A stretch of 64,000 nucleotides of DNA, taken from Trichaptum fuscoviolaceum. Lineage: Eukaryota; Basidiomycota; Agaricomycetes; Hymenochaetales; Trichaptaceae. The translations under genes and the position numbers were made by a program. The notes beneath the pieces are model-generated. The model saw only the letters and a list, made by a program, of their open reading frames with translations, was not told the DNA's origin and ran no database searches. Below, piece by piece: positions 1 through 11,117 of the stretch (positions are counted from its first letter, which is position 1; each line of letters begins with the position of its first letter). Where the stretch lies: positions 3,099,250-3,163,249 of the forward strand of contig CAJSYZ010000003.1 of the NCBI GenBank assembly GCA_910574455.1, given 5' to 3'.

Positions 1-440
1 ACGCTGTGTCAGCCGAACTGTCTCATTGTAAGTTAGACACACGTGACAGCATAACTGTCTTCTTTGACTGACTTGCATTCAGACACCTGTGTTAGTCACT
101 TCAGCTGACTTTATTAGAAACAGCAAGGCTACCTTTACTGCCTGTCTTTCTTACAGATAGTCTGTCCAGACAGCCCAGCTGCTTTACTTTCAGACAGCAA
201 TAGCCTGCTTATTTTCCCGCTCAGTACTCCACTCGATAGCCCACTCTTAACAATTGAAACAGCTGGGCTGTCTGGACAGACTATCTGTAAGAAAGACAGG
301 CAGTAAAGGTAGCCTTGCTGTTTCTAATAAAGTCAGCTGAAGTGACTAACACAGGTGTCTGAATGCGAGTCAGTCAAAGAAGACAGTTATGCTGTCACGT
401 GTGTCTAACTTACAATGAGACAGTTCGGCTGACACAGCGT
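1..440. repeat. Near-perfect foldback (inverted repeat), left edge cut by the window
   Basis: Bases 1-181 are the reverse complement of 260-440 with a single mismatch seen by eye, around a 78-base spacer. The left arm begins at the window edge, so the true element is longer. Both arms are rich in GACAGC/GCTGTC words. No coding frame is supported. It behaves like a foldback or MITE-type element; no target duplication can be checked because the left end is missing. Confidence 0.9.
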
Positions 441-694
441 GTGACAGCCCATTAAGACAGCCTTTCTGACATCAAAGTAAACAGATAAACTGTGTGACAA
501 AGCTGTATCGCTGCAGCACAGAAAGGCTGGCTCAAGTGGCTGTTTCAGACAGCTGTTTCCCTCAAACAAAGCCGGACTGACTTTATTTCTCACGGGTTAC
601 CTTTTTAACTATTAAACACCTAATCTGGCTTGAATACCTGTCATGCGCAATAACAGTGTTCTAAAGAAGGGACACAGCTTCACACGCCCTGTCT
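441..694. repeat. GACAGC-rich continuation of the foldback element
   Basis: The words GACAGC and CTGTC continue beyond the arm, and a smaller inverted pair (CAGCCTTTCTG near 459 and CAGAAAGGCTG near 530) is present. No gene is seen. The stretch runs directly into the 3' end of the neighbouring reading frame, suggesting that the insertion created the current end of that gene. Confidence 0.5.
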
Positions 695-2373
695 TCACTT
701 CAGACAGCTTCCTATGTTTGCCGTGGTTGTATCTGCGTATGGATCGTAGTCTCCGAATTTCGAAGGAACGTTGCCATGGCGAGTACCGAGGATGAACACC
801 TTGAACGTCGTGTTATTGAGCTTTTGTAGGATAAAGAGCGACCCCGTTGAGAAGCCACCCTCCAGATTGCCAAGGCAAGTTCCTGTGACCATGGAGAAAG
901 ACGGTGTCATACGACTGATTGGCTTGTTGGCAGCTGCCACTGGCCTGCTTGGGAAATCCATCATGCGATCCCACAGGCGGAAATAATTATCGGCTCCCGC
1001 AGGTGCGGTGAACAGTATCTCTGTTGGGTAGGCGTAGGGTTCTGCCCCGTGAGCGCTAGCGACAAGGGGCCTGGTGCTGTTACCGTCATTATGCTCAGTG
1101 ACATCCCCCGCACCTCCATTGTTCGTCGGAGCAGTGCGACGATCGGAATGTCTGGGAAGGTTGGTGAGTTCCGGATGAAAACTGAAGCCAGTGTGAACGG
1201 GAGCGGTATTGCCAACGCCAGTCTCAGCATGACCGCTAGCCAGAGTATTTGAGTCGCCGGTGCCAGTGCGCACAACAGGTGGAACACTGACAGAAGCTTT
1301 GCCCTGGCCTGAGGCGCTAATGATTTTTCGCTCCCTGAGCTCGACCTCAACGTCGAAGATGCGCATTTCAAAGAGGAACTCTTTAACGCGTTCCGCGATG
1401 CGGCACGCATCTTCAGTGCGAAGTGACGGGTTGTTGACTCCGATCAAAACAAAAACAGGGCACACCCGACTATCTTTGTAGGCAACACGGTTGGCTTCCA
1501 GACTGTTCCACCGCAAATTCTCGGAATCGAGATACTTCATGATCTTCTTGAGCAGTTGCGGCCATACATTGGCAATCCGGTGATTTCCAACAATGCCCAC
1601 ATATTTACGTTTTTTGGTCTCCGTCCAATTGGGACCGGTTCGCCTGAGCAGGCGCGGTTTGCCAGGGAAGCCAAGGTAGTAACCTTTCTGCTCCTCTTCT
1701 GACACATGTGTTCGTCGTGGGAGATAAGCGTGAGGATTTTGCGCGAGAATCGTATTCACAACCGCTGAAGACAGGACGGACTTGGTTTGCTGTGACTTCA
1801 AGTCTGGTTGAAGGGATGCGAGAGGAATTGATAGTAGGAGGCTTCCCCCCTCCGAGTCTAAGGAACTCGTGACGGTGAATGACCCACGGGCAGGGCCACC
1901 GGCAATGATAAATCGTTCCCCCGAACCTTGTCCTTGCACAGGTTCGTCATCAGTAATCGCAGTTTCTGGGGCCTGTGAAACTGGTAACGGGTTAAGTACC
2001 AATCAGTTTCGCCAGTGTCAGTGAAGGGAAGGAAGGACTCACTTTCAGTCGGCATTGATGAAGAATGTCCTCCTGCAGCTTCTTCAACGTTAACCCCTAG
2101 GGCCTGCAAAACTAGAGATGGGTGATGCAGTAATCAGTATTGCCAGTGTCAGTGAAGGAAGGCATAGGACGCACATTGCGCACTGAAAGGTGGCGTTGTA
2201 ACTCCCAGTACATCTTCGTCTTGTACTATTGGGGTAGTCAGCAATCAGTATTGCCTGTGACAGAGATGGAGAACGCAGAACTCACATCCGCGTCGGTCAT
2301 TGTTTGCTCTACTAGTAGTATTCCTTGGATGTGGCCCTGGCAAGCCTGGAGGTTGGGGGGCGGTGGATGTCAT
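695..2373 (-). pseudogene. Truncated gene of an Agaricomycete protease-like hypothetical family
   Basis: Exons read on the minus strand are 2286-2373, 2175-2225, 2043-2096 and 695-1972. The last three join in phase 0; the first (starting MTSTAPQPPG) is one base out of phase, so the 5' end is tentative. The protein has the motif YLGFPGKPRLLRRTG and a block ending EDACRIAERVKEFLFEM..DVEVELRER. I recognise this pattern from a large Agaricomycete family whose C-terminal half resembles trypsin-like peptidases; the assignment is from memory of the pattern, not a search. Here the C-terminal part (GTCLGNLEGGFSTGSLF) stops soon after it begins, where the GACAGC repeat starts, so no catalytic triad is present. 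Probably a non-functional 3'-truncated copy. Confidence 0.5.
1973..2285 (-). repeat. Three consecutive introns sharing a core sequence (introner-like)
   Basis: Introns 1973-2042 (70 bp), 2097-2174 (78 bp) and 2226-2285 (60 bp) all begin GTGNGT and share a central core of the type CACTGACACTGGCRAWACTG followed by ATT. Exons between them (51 and 54 bases) are not similar to each other, so the similarity is confined to the introns. Introns normally diverge fast; three related neighbours imply recent copying. Confidence 0.6.
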
Positions 2374-2984
2374 AGTGGTAGTACTGGTAGTAGTTGCTGG
2401 TTACTAGTAAGTAGTAGAAGTGAAAACAAGAGACTACTACTAAATAAATAGTAGTACTAGTAGTACGTCACTGCCAGCAGAGCCTGAGGGTTCAAGTTCC
2501 GAGGCCAGTGAGTGCCAGTCTTTTATACAACTTCAACTCATCATTCACACGCCGGTGCGGCGCCACCGTGACTCCAAGTCCGACTCCGAGTCGGACAGGC
2601 TCGGAGTCACTGCCAGTGCCAGTGGTGCCACCGTGACTGCCAGTGGCACTGGCACTCAGGTGGCACCATGCACTCACTGGCACCTGAGGCTGAGGCTGCC
2701 ACTGAAGGAGCCTTAACCTGAGGTGGCTGAGAAGTAACTTGAATTCAAATTCAATGATAATGTGGAGTACAAATCATGAGGCTACTACTACTACTAGTAA
2801 CTTCAACTTGAAGTTGAAGCAAACTTTGAACGCAACACGCCATTCAAGAAAATGACAAACATCATACTAGTAGTAGTTGACCAGGAAGATAAAGATCAAG
2901 CAGCTCGTTGCATCCAAACCCTTCAAGTTGTCCTGTCACGGTACTCGTACACGGATACCTCCAAATCCGCCATTGCCAGTGGCT
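2374..2984. repeat. Gene-free block built from short self-complementary words
   Basis: No gene is seen. The block is made of TACTACTAGTAGTA, CACTGCCAGTGCCACTGG, GACTCCGAGTCGGACTC and TTGAACTTGAAGTTCAA-like words in both orientations. The same vocabulary recurs at 6.1-7.1, 16.1-16.9, 22.5-23.0, 28.1-28.25 and 44.5-44.7 kb. Confidence 0.6.
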
Positions 2985-5900
2985 TCACTGTGTGATCGTC
3001 TGAGTTGACACATCTGTGAGCTGCTGCACGCCTGCGCCTAAAATCCGAAGTACCAAAGAATCAATGGGTAGTTCATCCTCAGCCTGCGAGTTGGCGCCTA
3101 GTAAGATGGACCGCAACTTCTGGCCCCAAAAACGCCCACTGATATGCGACTCATTGAAATTCCGGCTGTAAGGCTTGTTTTGATCCGCTATCTCGCATAA
3201 TGTGAGCAGTCGGGTTTTTACAGGTTCGGGGAAAACATCCTTTTGCACTTTCAAAATGTCCTCAGCATTCTCAACAAATGTGCGAAGGCCAGCGGGGTCA
3301 CTGATTTCAGAGCGGTCATGGGCAACCTTGTTTAAAAACATTCGGAATCGTGTGTCGTTGAAAATGTCAGGGACGAGTTCGTCTACCAAGATAATTCTCA
3401 TCGCAGTGTCGAGGGTTAAAGCCTTCTCCCTATGCTCATTACGTCGATTCAATAGCCGCCGTAGTCTCAAATCATCGGGAGACACGCTCGTGTCTTCACG
3501 GGCTTTGGGGATGGGTTCGTTCGTCTGACCCGCTTTCAGGTCGGCGGATGCCATTGGCACAGTGGCCTCCATTTTCAGGCATAAACGGTCGAAGTATTCT
3601 TGCATCTCCTTCAACGCGACATTGACCTGCGGCACTTCGAGAGTCCCGCCTACAGCCACGCATGGTATATCCTCCGGGCCCACGTACTCTTGCCCGTCCA
3701 GCTCAGCCATCCTGGCAAAGTGGTCCTCGAAGTGGAACTTTACCATCAAGCCTTTGAACCGATGTTCATACATTTGGTCGTCAAAGAGATAGCCGGTAAA
3801 ATCCTTATCCAGTATTACTTTCGCGTTTGTGTTCCAGGCCGCGTCGGCATCCAGCAAATCAATAGTCTGAGGATCCATCGGGTTCCTTTCCAGCTGGCTT
3901 AGCCGGCGATCGAGGAGGAAGAATAGTCTTCGGTGAAATTCGAAGACTATAAAAAATCGGACCAGGAAAAATTTGAACTGGTTGACGATTGATGCGTTAA
4001 GTGATGGCTGCCAGGAGTATGGCGTCGCCGTCTTTTCCTTCGATGCATCCTCCGACACATCCACAGCCTCGAACTCATCCTTTCCCTTTCCCTTTCCCTT
4101 TCCCTTTCCCTTTCCCTTTCCCTTTCCCTTTCCCTTTCCCTTTCCCTTTCCCTTTCCTTCATCATTTCCCTTCGCATACGCCTCTGTCAGCTCTAACTCT
4201 GCCAAGGACTTGGTGATGTCGACAATCAGGTCGTCGAATAGATGCCTTGGAATGATAGCAATGTCATTAGACAGGATTGTCGCTGGGCCCTGAGCTATGC
4301 CACTCATGCCGACTTCGCCTGTACGTCGTCCTTCCTTTAGCTTCTTGCCCGGCCCAGGTGATAGGGTCGCGAACTTCATGTAGAGTTGTTCAACCTTGTT
4401 CAAAAAATTTCGAATCATAAAACCACTTTCGCCAGTAACGTCATAAGGGATGACCTGTTTTGGAGAGAAGAATCCTTTCTCTAATGGGAACGCAATTATG
4501 AAGCTTTTCATGACGACTACCCTATTGTCCTCGCAGAGGGTGCGTATCTTACTGCTGGCTTTGGCGGCTTCGTTCTGGGTGAGATCCTGTGAGCTTCATT
4601 TGTTTTACGATAGCAGCTCAAAATTGGCTTACCCCTTTGGCGGCTGCCGCACTAATCTGTAAGTCGTGTACTGTGTATACAAGACCCTTCACTGTCTCCT
4701 GCAAACACTTGTAAGTCCCAGCCATCTCCTCGAGTGTCACTTTGTCCGCCTTCGAGTCCAATTCCTCAGTCACATCAACGAATGTGTCGTCAATAGCCCG
4801 TATATGTCCTACAATCCGCTGTTCCTTTTCTAGTGACTGCTTTCGATAATTTTCCAGGTTAGTGAGCCTGCGCGAAGTCACGGCGAAGAGACTCTCCTGA
4901 GCTGAAGCTCTCGCGATTAGGGTGTAATCTTGAGCGAGCTGTTTCTTTAGAGCTTCAATAGCGTCCTCATGCTTTTTCAATTGCTCCTCATGTATATCCT
5001 TCTCCTTGTGAAGCTGGAGTGAGTCAGTCGCCCGGCTGAAGTTGGCTTCTGAGAGGTTTGATTCGACATTTGAGATAAGTTTTTTGGTTTTCATCAACTC
5101 ATTCTGCAAAAGCTTTAATTGCTCCTGATCACTGTCCCGCTTATTTATCAGGAGTTCCCTATGCCTCCGTTTGAAATCTTCCTTTTCATCTCGAAGCCTT
5201 CTTTCTTTCTCCTCAGTGTCGATCCGAAGTTGCTCTAGCTCTTTCATAGAGGCTAAGGCCTTCATGATATCGTCGTAGGGGGAACGGCCGATGTGTTTGT
5301 GGATGTTGCTGCCACTGTCAGATGATCAGAATCGGATGCGTACTCAGGCTGGCGCCGTAACTCACGACTCGGATACGTCAGCTTCATGTTCCGACACCTT
5401 CAAGTTCAAGTTTCCGGCCTCACTGGCATGTAATTCCGTGACTTCGCCACTTGATGCGTGCATTCCAAATTCGAGAATGGTCAGACTCGGACGCGCACTC
5501 AGGCTGATACCGTTACTCACGACTCGGATTCGGCGTCAGCTTCCAGCACTGGCACCTTACTGGTACTAGCCTCACAGTCACTAGCAGCCTGAGCGGTATG
5601 TGATTCCAAGACTTCGCCACTGCCAGTGGGCCAAATTTAAGAGTCAGAATCAGGCGCATAGTAATCAGGCTGAGACCGTCACTCACGGTTTGTCCGGAAG
5701 TCCGTTTGCGATTATTACAGCTGCGCGTGCTGCTAGGTCTGTCTTTTTTGTTCCGGGTTTCTCCACCCATGCTTGCAAGATGAATTTTATACGGTCAAGG
5801 ACGTTTGCCAAGTAAATATCCTCCTTCGCAACGGGGTGTGAACCCAATCCTATACTAGCCGCTGTTTTTAGTAAAGGAATGGAAATTAGTAGTGAATATT

Positions 5901-6013
5901 TCAGACAACTGTCAGTATACCATGACGATATACGGACCATTAACAATATGGTGAGCCCTACTATCAGCGTTTCCTGTGCCGGACATAAATACATTGAAAG
6001 TATCTGATGCCAT
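2985..6013 (-). CDS. Coiled-coil hypothetical protein with a (Gly-Lys)n tract
   Basis: Exons on the minus strand are 5938-6013, 5687-5861, 4633-5314 and 2985-4586, with phases 1, 2 and 0. The sum is 2535 bases, giving 844 residues. The start is the first ATG (MASDTFNVFMSGTG). Residues 100-300 are a long charged coiled coil (KELEQLRIDTEEKERRLRDE onward). A tract of about 13 Gly-Lys dipeptides encoded by a GGGAAA hexamer array lies near residue 430. The C-terminal half is globular-looking with no family I recognise. The gene sits between two blocks of palindromic words, as the Plavaka transposase does, so it could be cargo of a mobile unit; that is inference. The third intron is normal (46 bp); the second (372 bp) is made of tandem repeats. 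It appears intact. Confidence 0.75.
4079..4158. repeat. (CCCTTT)n hexamer microsatellite inside an exon
   Basis: About 13 perfect hexamers lie in frame in the coiled-coil gene and encode alternating Gly-Lys on the minus strand. The length is a multiple of three, so copy-number change would alter only the linker length. Confidence 0.9.
5315..5686 (-). repeat. 372-bp intron made of about 2.3 tandem copies, each starting GTGAGT
   Basis: On the minus strand GTGAGT begins at 5686, 5520 and 5365 (spacings 166 and 155). Each copy continues with a CAGCCTGA word and, where complete, contains GTGGCGAAGTC and ends CCGAGTC. The third copy is cut by the next exon at 5314. Only the first donor keeps the frame, because reading into the repeat gives TGA at once. 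Confidence 0.75.
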
Positions 6014-7163
6014 GTTCAAGTTGATGTTTTTTCTGCTATGTATTGATAAAAGTTGCGGCGGGCTGGGGCACAGAGACAGCCAGCGCAGTTTAGTTCAAGT
6101 TTCAGGTTCAATTTGACTCTGGATGGGTATTGGGTTACTGCTAAAGCCTAGTCCGGACGCTCACTACTAGTAGTAGCAGGCTGAAGTTCAAGGACTCGGA
6201 GTTGCCACTGGCACTGGTGACTGCGAGTCGGAGTCACCGTGACGCACGCGGCGGTGACGAGTCAGCGGTTCAAGTTCAACTTGAATCTGGCTGCCAGTGG
6301 CAGCTACTACTACTACTACTATACTACTACTAGTAGTAGTACTACTAGTACTAGTAGTGCATGGCGCCGGTGACTCAGCATGACTTTGAAGTTCAAGTTG
6401 CTGCTGGCAACGGCCCGTTTCGAACTCCGGACAGGAAGTCCCCTGTCACTGCCAGTGAGTGCCAGTGAGTGACAATCTCCGAGTCTACCACTGTTAGTAA
6501 TACTACTAGTAGTAGTATTAGTAGTATTAGAGCTCTAGTTGTAGTACTAAAATACATACATGTGCGGAACATCCGATTCGGCTCTGAACAAGTTCCGGCC
6601 ACTGGCACTGGCAGACGATCTTCAAGGCCTGGCTGAGCTTCAGTTGAGGAGGGCCGGTGACAAGCACAATGATATGGGCTTCGTAAGTAGTTGCGACAGA
6701 TGGGGCAGAATCCGGGTTCTTGAGAGCTGAACCGACATCCAGAAGTAGAGGGGATTCAAGGCCTGACACACCTGAGTTCGGATAGCAAGAGAGCGCCGGA
6801 AGGGCCTACTACTACTACTACTACTATAGTACTACTACTACTAGTAGTAGGCCAACACCGGCAGCCTCACTCACTGGGCTGGCAGGCTGACCTGATCCCG
6901 GGCCGGGTCCTGCCAGTGGCAGTGGCAGTGGCACAAACTTGAACGTGGCTCAAATTGTCCCGATATAACTGAAGGACCAAGTCGCCAGAGGCCTTTATCG
7001 AGGGTCCCACAAATCGGCAGTCTGCTGAGTTTCCGCTGAGTGAGAGTTCACTAAAGTTAGTACTAGTAAGTTAGTAACTACCGCCTGTCATCATTCACTC
7101 ACACCAATGTGACTGGCACTGGTACTCACTGGCAGGCTCAGCCTGAGGATGATGACCGATGAT
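6014..7163. repeat. Intergenic block of palindromic words with one gene-like fragment
   Basis: TACTAC/GTAGTA, CAGTGGCACTG, AAGTTCAAGTT and GACTCGGAGTC words dominate. One patch (6620-6770, minus strand) reads as a protein-like fragment with TTYEAHIIVLVTGPPQLKLS, but it is bounded by these words and has no convincing start or splice sites. I treat it as a possible gene remnant only. Confidence 0.5.
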
Positions 7164-7636
7164 GCCCCTGTCGGGATCCCCCAGGACCCCAACATGTCTA
7201 AGGCAATCCCAAACAGAACCCGGTATGCTGAAACCCGAAATCGCGACCTTGGCTAGATCCCGAAAGGATCCCCCGCTCTCTGATCCCAGAAGAACCTCTG
7301 CTTCGCCATGCATTCTCCTGCTAAGAGTTCCGCCCCGCTACGACCTCCTCGCCCCTGCTTGTCCTCGCCCACGTCTCCTCGTCGGTCCCCCGCCTCGTCC
7401 CCGCGTCTCGATCCATCCCTAGCCCGCCTCGTCGTTCCCCCGACTCTAGGATGATCCCCCGCTTGCTCCCCGCTCCCGTCATGCTCTGTTCCCCGCGCCA
7501 GCGAACCCCGTACCTCGCCATAGTCCCGAAGTCACTCACCATAGCCACAGCCATAGCCATAGCCTGCCACAGCCATAGCCACAGCCATAGCTATCCCAGA
7601 CCTCGTAGGTTCTCGACTATGCCCGGATACCAGATC

Positions 7637-10487
7637 AGTCCTACCAGCCATTTCATTCAATGATATGCAGTAAATGCTGGATACACTAATTTATCTGATT
7701 GAATGAAGTACAGCAGTTGCAAATGGTTATAGCTCAACTGATTGAATGAAATATAGCTTTGCTGTAGAACTTTTTTTGCATTTCCCTCAGCAAATGCTGG
7801 TTGATGAAGGGCAGGCTGGGGCAGCATTGCTGCACTCTGATGAAGGGGATGCATACCTAGGAAATACTAGGCCTGCAATACCTATTGGGAATATACTACA
7901 GAATAATAGATAATGCTATTGCATACCCACCGCTTTTTTGGGTTAATTATAGCATTCAGGCACTGTTGATTGAAAGCATGCTGTAATAAATCAGAATTTC
8001 ATAATTTCCATCTATTTTGAGATATGAGGCACATCAGGGTCCAGACCCTGAGGTCTGGCAGGTTCCAGGTCACTTGGTGCCGCTTTAGAGGAGGCCGTGG
8101 GAATAAACTCAAATTAACCTTTGCAGATGCTACAGGCCTTCTCAAATAGCACGAAAATAACCAAAAAATCAGAAAATATTCCTGGACACTGCCGCTTCGC
8201 CCTAGCGTGGGAACTACGCTTCTGGACGACCATATTAGGGTACCAGGGTGTTCTGGGCCCCACTGGGCCCTTCCTAAAGCGGTAATAATCATCATAAAAT
8301 AGATAATTATATTCATTTGCACCTGCATATATGCAGGCATCCCCTGAGCTTACCAGCAGCAGATAAAATATGCTAAAATCGAATTATATTAGTAGAAGCA
8401 TACTTAAGATGAATTGGATAGCTATATATGGTAATACTAGCTGGGAACATGTGTAGAACATCAAAACATGCTCTATTTTTATTGCAGAACAGATGAGGCC
8501 CATTACACCACATTGGGGTACCTCCGGAATGCAAATCTTAATGGGAGTCCAATGGTACGTACTAGAAGAGCTGAAACGGGCTTTTACGTCGCCAAATTAT
8601 TCATTTTCCATATTGTTGCATATTATTCTTTCATTTAAATGTTATTTGCGTTACAACACTTCCACGGCACGTAATGGCATGCATAGATAGCCGAAACGAT
8701 AGCAAATGAAGAGGAGAACAATAATATGAGCTTAGAATAGGTACGTGTGCGCTATATGGACCTGTAGCACACTAACTCTTTTCAGCATGTATGCAAATAT
8801 TGTTCCTCTCTCATATACATATACACAAAATGTGTGCGTGCGCTAGTAGCTTCAAATAACAATTTATATATGCCTCTCACGTTATACAAAGTTTCACAGC
8901 GATCGGAGCTCATTTGAAATTGATATAAGGCATGCAATTCTCAAAAGTAATAGCTAATTTTAATTTATCCAAAGGGTTACGGGTCAGGCACATAGTGCAA
9001 AACACTCACAATACGTATCCTAAACATAATACAGATGTATGTTTTGGGTACAGATGAAATCTGTAAGTTATATGTGTTTATGACATGACATGTACATTCT
9101 GATATTACATGTAGCATCTAATCCTACAATGTTACATATGACTTCCACATTTCAATGCCATCTCAAACATATATTTGTATTATGTTTAGGATACGTATTG
9201 TGAGTGTTTTGCACTATGTGCCTGACCCGTAACCCTTTGGATAAATTAAAATTAGCTATTACTTTTGAGAATTGCATGCCTTATATCAATTTCAAATGAG
9301 CTCCGATCGCTGTGAAACTTTGTATAACGTGAGAGGCATATATAAATTGTTATTTGAAGCTACTAGCGCACGCACACATTTTGTGTATATGTATATGAGA
9401 GAGGAACAATATTTGCATACATGCTGAAAAGAGTTAGTGTGCTACAGGTCCATATAGCGCACACGTACCTATTCTAAGCTCATATTATTGTTCTCCTCTT
9501 CATTTGCTATCGTTTCGGCTATCTATGCATGCCATTACGTGCCGTGGAAGTGTTGTAACGCAAATAACATTTAAATGAAAGAATAATATGCAACAATATG
9601 GAAAATGAATAATTTGGCGACGTAAAAGCCCGTTTCAGCTCTTCTAGTACGTACCATTGGACTCCCATCAAGATTTGCATTCCGGAGGTACCCCAATGTG
9701 GTGTAATGGGCCTCATCTGTTCTGCAATAAAAATAGAGCATGTTTTGATGTTCTACACATGTTCCCAGCTAGTATTACCATATATAGCTATCCAATTCAT
9801 CTTAAGTATGCTTCTACTAATATAATTCGATTTTAGCATATTTTATCTGCTGCTGGTAAGCTCAGGGGATGCCTGCATATATGCAGGTGCAAATGAATAT
9901 AATTATCTATTTTATGATGATTATTACCGCTTTAGGAAGGGCCCAGTGGGGCCCAGAACACCCTGGTACCCTAATATGGTCGTCCAGAAGCGTAGTTCCC
10001 ACGCTAGGGCGAAGCGGCAGTGTCCAGGAATATTTTCTGATTTTTTGGTTATTTTCGTGCTATTTGAGAAGGCCTGTAGCATCTGCAAAGGTTAATTTGA
10101 GTTTATTCCCACGGCCTCCTCTAAAGCGGCACCAAGTGACCTGGAACCTGCCAGACCTCAGGGTCTGGACCCTGATGTGCCTCATATCTCAAAATAGATG
10201 GAAATTATGAAATTCTGATTTATTACAGCATGCTTTCAATCAACAGTGCCTGAATGCTATAATTAACCCAAAAAAGCGGTGGGTAAGCAATAGCATTATC
10301 TATTATTCTGTAGTATATTCCCAATAGGTATTGCAGGCCTAGTATTTCCTAGGTATGCATCCCCTTCATCAGAGTGCAGCAATGCTGCCCCAGCCTGCCC
10401 TTCATCAACCAGCATTTGCTGAGGGAAATGCAAAAAAGGTTTTACAGTAAGGCTATATTTCATTCAATCAGAAGGCTGGCAGCAGTG
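7637..10487. mobile_element. Giant palindromic element (arms of about 1.3 kb)
   Basis: Bases 7738-9033 are the reverse complement of 9176-10471 with very few mismatches in the core; the outermost 40 bases are more diverged. The 142-base centre is itself an older, imperfect palindrome. The element is AT-rich and sits in a GC-rich LTR. ACCAGATC occurs at 7629-7636 and 10488-10495, a candidate 8-bp target duplication as made by hAT transposases, with weak terminal complementarity (CCAGCC/GGCTGG). Identical 113- and 65-codon frames in both arms have no recognisable product and are probably chance frames. Confidence 0.7.
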
Positions 10488-10997
10488 ACCAGATCCCGGC
10501 CTCGCGTCCACAGTCATGAAGTGCAGTTAGGAGATTGATCCACTGCGTCCAAAGCCGACCTCTGTCTGGCCTTGAGTAAGCCAACACGACAGCAGGTCAA
10601 GGATTGCCGTCCCGCAATCCTGCCCGGTCACGAACCCTGCCCTGCGCTCGTCCTGCCACGGTGCCCTAGCTAACCCCTTCGACATCCTGTGCCTCTCGAC
10701 CTGCCCTTGTTCGTCCACAGCCTGCCCCGCCAGGAATCCCGCCTCGCCGCGAACGCTGTCAAGCGTCCCCTCTGACAATCCCGCAACCCACGCTTGTTCA
10801 CGGTTGGAGTCCTGTCAAGACTCCCCCACTCGTCCCGGTTGGAGTCCCGCCAAACTCCTCCCGCTCGTTTCCCGCCTCGCGTCCCGTCTCGAATCCCTGC
10901 GCAAATCCCCCGCAGGATTCCCGCCTTCGATCCCGCCGCGATTCCCATCGCAACCCCCGCTAAGTTCCCGCTCTGATTCTTGAAAGATTCCCGCTAT

Positions 10998-11117
10998 GAT
11001 TCCCAGTTGAAACCCGAACTCGATTCCCGGTCGAAACCCGAACTCGATTCCCGGTCGAAACCCGAACTCGATTCCCAGTTGAAACCCGAACTCGATTCCC
11101 GGTCAAAACCCGAACCA
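10998..11117. repeat. Five 24-bp tandem repeats inside the long solo LTR
   Basis: The unit is GATTCCCRGTYGAAACCCGA plus ACTC. Copies differ at two or three positions, alternating between CAGTTG and CGGTCG variants. Confidence 0.85.

Noticed and set aside
3947..4216. Frames reading Arg-Glu or Pro-Phe repeats across the hexamer array
   Set aside because: They are other-frame readings of the same CCCTTT microsatellite; only the Gly-Lys frame continues into a long spliced gene.
7999..10210. Two identical 113-codon frames and two identical 65-codon frames in the palindrome
   Set aside because: They are mirror copies, AT-rich, without domains or splice context; duplication of the arm explains their identity.
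10998..11117. CRISPR-like array
   Set aside because: Units are contiguous 24-bp tandem repeats without spacers, in a eukaryotic LTR.
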